DNA from: Pseudoneurospora amorphoporcata
Lineage: Eukaryota; Ascomycota; Sordariomycetes; Sordariales; Sordariaceae
Assembly (NCBI GenBank): GCA_033297205.1
Contig: MU859081.1
Span: 62,001 to 126,000 of the forward strand
Direction: 5' to 3'
DNA: 64,000 nt
The notes beneath the pieces are model-generated. The model was given only the letters and a program-made list of their open reading frames with translations, had not been told where the DNA came from and ran no database searches. Positions 58,613 through 64,000 of the stretch are shown one piece after another. Within the stretch, counting starts at the first letter, position 1; each line of letters begins with the position of its first letter. A program made the translations under genes and the position numbers.

Positions 58613-61034
58613 GGTGGTGATGGATAGTTGATCGGTACTAGAGTTGTCTCTTGGTGGTAGTTGCTGTCGTTGTTACTATTGTTGGTATGTAGCCGTTTCG
58701 TGATAACAATCCCTCTTTGATGACGGCAGTCGTTGAGGATATCGATGTGTATCACTTGTATCAAGCCGTAGTGGATGCTGGAATGATGGTTGAATTTATA
58801 GAGGGTGGCAATGGTGCCGGAGGATGGAGGTAGATGCAAAGCGGACTGGGTGCTCTTTTAAACACTTCAGGTGCCGATGCCGTCGGCGGCACGGAGATAA
58901 TATACGGATACCCTCACTAGCAAGCTCATGAGAAGGTGGAGGGTGGGATGGCGAGACGGGAGGGGAGGGGTTGATAGCCGTCGACGTGGTACAGATGGAT
59001 CGATAGGCGGGACGGGTTTCTAGGGAAATGCCTTAGTTGTGGAAACCAGGAGGTAGGTTGTACCCGACCTGGACAAAGAAAGTGGGCAGGATGAGTTGGA
59101 GGCGTAAGCGAAAAGAGGGCAGAGTGGAAGGCGATAGCTGAAGGCGGATTGGATTCCGATGGAGAAAGGGTGAGGTGAGATGGAAAAGAATGAACGGTAG
59201 TCTCCGGAGGGAAAAATCAAGGGCTCGTTTGGTGGCACGGCGCTAGGAGAGCGCGTGGAGGGGATCGTCACGAGGCCAGACAGGCCTGTGCATGTCAGTT
59301 TCACTCCCGTTGCCATCCGTTTCCGGACGCCCTCTTGGAACGGGCCGGTACGGTCGGAGTGCTTGCTGCGTACATGCGTTATCACGCTATCCAGGTGCTG
59401 TCAAGTGCCGCCGCAGATCTTGTTGCCGTTGCTTCATCTTGTTTCTCAATCGCTGCCATCCTCAGCCTGGTTGGGCCCTGGTGGGACTCACTGTGGAGGT
59501 GAAGGCAAAGTAGGGTCTCGGGCGTTGTGGGATTGTGGGTTCGAGTGGTATCACGAATGACAAGAAAGTAGCAAACTGCCCGTGGCAGTCGTTCTTTGGT
59601 TCATCCCAATCTGGTGAGGACCTGGCACCGAATGCACTGTATTGACGTTTGCCTTATAACTGAACGGTACTACCGACGTCGATCCGCCAGGAAGGGGAAC
59701 CGACCAATCACAGAGCGTGGTGTACGTATAATTCAAAGAAGCCGTTTATCGGTCTGCTATCGGTCTTTGAAGAAGTCATCAACCGATCGGCCAGAACATC
59801 TTGGAATCCTCGTGTTGCACTGCTATGACTTTGCTAAGACCTGCTTTCCTGCAACCTTGGCCGGGATCGCAGGGGTCTGGTCCCGCCGTCTTGGACGCTT
59901 GGGAGTTTGACTCGAATGGAATTGCCTGGACTCTCCAAATGTGTGATGCATGTTGACAGGCACACGGCCACCCCCTTTGGGTTTCGCAGTCATTACCATG
60001 TTGATACACTATTACCGAGTCATGATGGATCCGGACACTGATGGTACGAAGACTCCGGTACCATCCTTCCATCTGCCGGTTTTACTCATCCGATAACATG
60101 CATGTCAGTGTTCCCATCCATCTTCTCAAACGAACAGCACCGAATCCGCTTGGCTACATCGTACGTCAATGACACGACCGCCCCGGATGATACCTATCAT
60201 TTCAAAGTGAGCCAAGGCGGTCGCTGACGCCCAAGAGGTGACCTGCTTTATCCACTACCCCGCCCTCTAGTATCATCCTTATTTACCTACGGAGTCCTTT
60301 GACTACCCAGTGTACATTCACAGTTATACCCCTGAAGACCTCTTTTCGATAAATACTATCTTGGGATTCTTGGCAACTAATCGCCATATTCACGCTAGGT
60401 ACCTTATGTAGTCAGGTTTTCTCGAAACACTTTTGATAGACTATCATCTTCTTATCCGAAAGTTTACACATCAGTACTTAGAAGTTTGTTAGCGCGGTTC
60501 TTCTGACAGGGGTGTGCAAAAACTTAATAAGAAAACAACGGGATGATCACACTCAAAACGGAAAACTGAACAAAGTGCATGAGATGGAAGAAGCGCATCG
60601 GGTTGATACCAACTTCTTACATGAAAATTGGTGGAATATTGGCTGAGTTGCAAAGAGTACGTTGTGAAGTCCCAAGCTAACGAACTTACCAGTACTGATG
60701 TGTATGCTGTAAAATGTAGAATAAGGTGTGTAGGAATAGTAGAGGTAGATGCGAAGTACTTGTCTCCGCATATCGGTGGCGGTCGTCTTCCGTTTTCTCG
60801 CTTCTTGTTAGACTTGTCTATCTTGTACCTACTGATTATCTGACTGGCAACTCTGGAGGCATATTTGGGGTACAGTTCATGATAGCCCTCCACCGATCGG
60901 CGGCAATGATGTGTACACTAAAATCACCCAGCTGTTCTACTGCACGTGGTGGTGCGCCGAAACAGCCGGTAGATAGGGATATCGAGGTCGACTTCAAGCT
61001 TCCACCCACTGCCAGTCTGATCCCCTTTCTACGG

Positions 61035-61065
<31 letters not shown>
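61035..61065. repeat. A31 tract
   Basis: A run of 31 A in non-coding DNA, followed by GGTAAGTACA. No retroelement-like coding sequence precedes it and no target-site duplication was seen. Confidence 0.8.
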
Positions 61066-61067
<2 letters not shown>

Positions 61068-62369
61068 TAAGTACACATGGCGTTGCATCCGAGCTCGCAA
61101 GACTGTTCGAACGCCCGAAACACGTACGATGCAATCAAGCATCAATGGGGAGAGATCTTCATCTTCCATCATTGAAACGGAGGTTGTACGGGTCCAACGC
61201 GTGGCGAATATGGGGACAAGAGCATTGCTGCGCCGCTTCGTCGCTAATTGCTTCAGTGATCCGAACGAGTGCTTCAGTTTATACTGAATGGTACCTTAGC
61301 TACTGGCTTGATTCGGTCCCGGGTTGAAGACGGACCTGCGTTTTGACTTGCGAGCCCGGCAGTGGCCGACACCGTCTCCAGACGGGAGCCAGACATGAAG
61401 CGAGCGCACTCGGATGATATTCCTCGTGGCTATCGAAGTCACACCAATCTCTGCCTAGTTAATAAACAAATGAATCTCAACACCACCGCTCGATGTGCCC
61501 GACTCGGCTTAAGGGTACAGCTCCCAGCAAACCGGTCTAGGCTGATCAGAGTAGTGTGCTGATTCAGCTCTTATCGACTGTTGAGCTTCCACGACGTTCA
61601 TCTCTTGTATTCGTATCGTGAATCATGCCTGGCACACCACACATCCCGTCATGCAGGAACACCCGCATTGTCCACCAGAGCAAGGGGTACACTGATAAAA
61701 GGGCAAAATAATGTACCATACTCACACCAGACCCGACTTTCTACTCACCTCATAGACGTCATACCCACGCTCCTGGGCCCCGGGATTTCCTCGTGGGAGG
61801 AGAAAGAGATCCGTGATCCAGGCTCGCTAACATCCGCCTTGACCGTGCCATAGCTCCCGTGGCATTCAGTCCGATGGAGGGCCGAAGATCTTCGATGTTT
61901 CGGGTCAATGTCCCCCGGTTTCTCTAACCGCGGAGCCCACCGGTCCCATCAACATGGTTGGATAGAAAGACTCGGAGGCTTATGGCGTACTAACAGCGTT
62001 GATCATTGCATATGTATTGGTACTATATGTTAACTGGCAAGGTATCATACAATCGCTCCTCGACGTTGTGGTCATAGAGCCGCCTCGACGGCATCGCACC
62101 ATCGAGATTCATGGCCCCCGTCTATCTGCAACAACCGCGCGAGTGTCGAATCCAGCCGATGACACCACCGTAACCGGTTCACGTCGATCCCTCTGATTCA
62201 ACACCATGTGTATAAAGTGATGATATCATTACAGAGTAAATTATTGTTACTGGCGCTTGTTTGGTATACCGGCTCCGGGAGCTCCCAGTCCCTCGTCATG
62301 CGCCTCTTCCATCCATCCATCAATCACCACATCATAAGGGTGTATATATCGAACGGAATCCACGCATAT

Positions 62370-62391
62370 CTCCTCCTCCTCCTCCTCCTCT
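62370..62391. repeat. CTC microsatellite
   Basis: About seven CTC/TCC trinucleotide units just downstream of the dynein light chain stop codon. Confidence 0.8.
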
Positions 62392-62406
62392 TCGTAACTC
62401 CATTAT

Positions 62407-63243
62407 TTAGAGGGCAATCCAGATGAGCATGATGACAACATCAAGCCCCTTGGCCTCGCCATCATACTTGAAGCTCCACATGCCGTCCGTCTTCTCGTTC
62501 CAGTAGCCCGCTGTTGCGCTGTGCATGCCGCGGCGGCCCGCCTGTCCCTTCTTGCTGGCACTGGCGGGGGCGACAGCCTCCGACGAGATCGATTCGCCCT
62601 CGGGGCCGGTGCCGGTCGACGTACTTATGCTGGTGGCCTTGTTGAGCTGCGAGGTGGGAACGACATGCTGCACGATGGTGCTGTTGACGGCGAACTTGTA
62701 GGCCGGGGTTGTGGCGCCTTGAGGGGTCGCTTCAGACATTACCGCCTTGAGCATTTTTTGCTGGAATCGGAGATCAGTTAACGTTGTGCCCTTGTAATTT
62801 CGAAGTGTGCCAGAAGGCCCCTTGATCATTCGCTGGATCTACGCAGATGTTCTCTGTTCGTCGGATACGGAGAAGGCGGTATGATATGGAGGAGCAGGCG
62901 GGCAGGGACAGAGAGGCAACGTTTAGCGGAAACGTACAATGATGGCCTCATTCCATTGTGCCGTCTTGGGGTGCTCGTAGTATTCAACGCTGGCGAAGGT
63001 GCTGTTGCACACCTGTTTGTTGGATAAGTGTCAGCGCATTTTGCAACCTTGGAGTGACAGGTTCGGATTTCGTTTGGCGACTGCCGTGGTGGAAAAAGGG
63101 GTCGAACGCAAACGTACGTCGGTAGCGATCTGCTCAAGGCGCTTGGGCGGCAGGGGCTGGTTTGGGCATCGCAAAGTCAGTAAAAACTGATCAGCTCAAG
63201 GAGGCCGGCCGAAAATCCTCACAGCGTTCGATGGGGAGGCCAT
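62407..63243 (-). CDS. Tctex-type (DYNLT) dynein light chain
   Basis: Predicted 162-aa cytoplasmic dynein accessory light chain, which binds the intermediate chain and cargo. Exons are 63243-63223, 63156-63118, 63012-62938 and 62760-62407; introns of 66, 105 and 177 nt are GT-AG and all lie between codons. The joined start reads MASPSNAPLPPKRLEQIATD followed by VCNSTFASVEYYEHPKTAQW. The C-terminal half carries the family core: YKFAVNSTIVQHVV, then GMHSATAGYWNEKTDGMWSF and GLDVVIMLIWIAL. A Ser/Thr/Gly-rich loop of about 40 residues sits between them, as in other fungal members and unlike the 113-aa human protein. An in-frame alternative acceptor exists at 62839 and would add 26 residues. Confidence 0.88.
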
Positions 63244-64000
63244 TTTGTTGTGTGATATTGTGTGGTTGTTGGGTGCAAGTCTGTGTTTATTTTACGATTG
63301 TTGCGGTGCGATGCGATAGAGGAGGAGACCCTGGTCCAAAGGGCTGTCGCGTTAGTAAATGCCTGGAATCCCCAACCAATCTCGTCTCTGAAACTCTGGG
63401 GAAGGGGGGCAATCATACAGCTGCTCTTCGAGGGACAAGGGTGGATATACTCTTTAACACGGCCCTTGGATGTTGAAAAGGGGAATGCTAGGAGACGGCT
63501 GCGGAAAGGAAAGTTGTAATGTAGAACTGTAGATGCCCAATCGTAAACGGTCGTCATCACCAGCACACACGCGATCACAGTCAGGGTTCGTCCCGTTGCC
63601 TGCCCAATGCGCTCTGCCACTGGAGTCGGTATCACACTGCCCTGTAGCGCGTGATGGCCGCTGCTGTCTGGGCAACTGTGGCGGGTGCGGTAGAGGACGG
63701 GCAGCAATGCCAAGCATTTGTAGGTAGCCTCCGTTAGTTCAATTCCATGTCCAATGGTCACTGACACTGACAGCTGACGGATAAGTGACACGTGATCCTG
63801 CGCGTGTTCCCGCTTCAATTTCACGGTCACCACGGTGACGAAAGAGTGGTGGGTTCAGCATCGCTCTTACACTGACTCTGTCTAGCGGAGGCATTCCCGT
63901 CCAATCATTCTGGAAAGGAGGCCCACGTGGGCTCCAGTTTCCCGCACGATTCTAGCATTAGGCTTGTTGGAGGATGGCTCCGTCCTCTAGGTCATTGATC
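63244..64000. other. Upstream region of the dynein light chain gene to the window edge
   Basis: 757 bp. A 204-codon minus-strand frame (63219-63833) overlaps the dynein light chain's first exon in another frame and has no motif; I do not support it. No other feature was recognised before the right edge. Confidence 0.5.

Larger units (their letters stand above)
58613..62406. other. Intergenic, no supported gene
   Basis: 3.8 kb without a supported gene. The segment 58613-58860 lies upstream of the F-box gene. An A31 tract lies at 61035-61065 and a CTC microsatellite at about 62370-62391. Frames of up to 134 codons (60489-60893, -) show no motif. Confidence 0.5.

Noticed and set aside
61035..61065. 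Poly(A) tract as the end of a LINE or processed pseudogene
   Set aside because: No reverse-transcriptase or mRNA-like sequence precedes it and no target-site duplication flanks it.
63219..63833. 204-codon minus-strand frame at the right edge
   Set aside because: It overlaps the first exon of the dynein light chain in another frame and shows no motif.

Overview
The window looks like nuclear DNA of a filamentous ascomycete, most likely of the Neurospora/Sordaria group (Sordariomycetes). The grounds are gene content (a fungal C2H2/fungal_trans regulator, a CFEM-like GPI protein, a Crp1/Mdg1-like CBM48 protein, fused C1-tetrahydrofolate synthase), mostly short introns (about 58-180 nt) with CTRAC-like branch sites, monocistronic genes on both strands, and long gene-poor spacers. 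No rRNA, convincing tRNA, CRISPR or prokaryotic feature was seen. All gene models were spliced by hand from reading-frame continuity and GT/GC-AG sites; UTRs are not defined.

Layout, left to right. A frame-broken C-terminal gene fragment touches the left edge (3-576). A ferric-reductase-type flavocytochrome with a histidine-rich insert follows (4852-7028, +). Next is a four-part stretch: a CBM48 protein with internal repeats, whose giant second intron contains an assembly gap (10372-14626, +); a Mag2/RNF10 RING ligase (16253-18301, +); a small disordered fungal protein (19123-19762, +); and a GPI-anchored cysteine-rich protein (20383-20999, -). A short gene for an Hv1-type voltage-gated proton channel (22763-23462, -) is followed by a 384-bp MITE-like element with long terminal inverted repeats. 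A 250-aa unknown protein (25334-26086, -) is divergent from the ISWI chromatin-remodelling ATPase (27843-31484, +). eIF3 subunit i (32656-33940, -) is divergent from C1-THF synthase (35822-38910, +; a 200-codon in-frame N-terminal extension suggests a mitochondrial isoform). A 1298-residue C2H2 regulator (40574-44672, -) comes next.

From 44.7 to 53.7 kb there is no gene I can support; the stretch contains a second TIR element (about 48537-48903). The right end holds choline-phosphate cytidylyltransferase (53719-55635, -), an F-box protein with a Cys/His cluster (57749-58612, -) and a Tctex-type dynein light chain (62407-63243, -).

The genes are mostly housekeeping (one-carbon metabolism, phosphatidylcholine synthesis, translation initiation, ribosome quality control, chromatin remodelling, dynein transport) mixed with membrane redox/proton proteins. 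I see no metabolite or defence cluster. The points most worth a second look are the C1-THF N-terminal extension with an R-3-type presequence site, the two MITE-like elements, the GC-AG intron inside a zinc finger, the fungal Hv1 channel, and the unfinished intron in the CBM48 gene.
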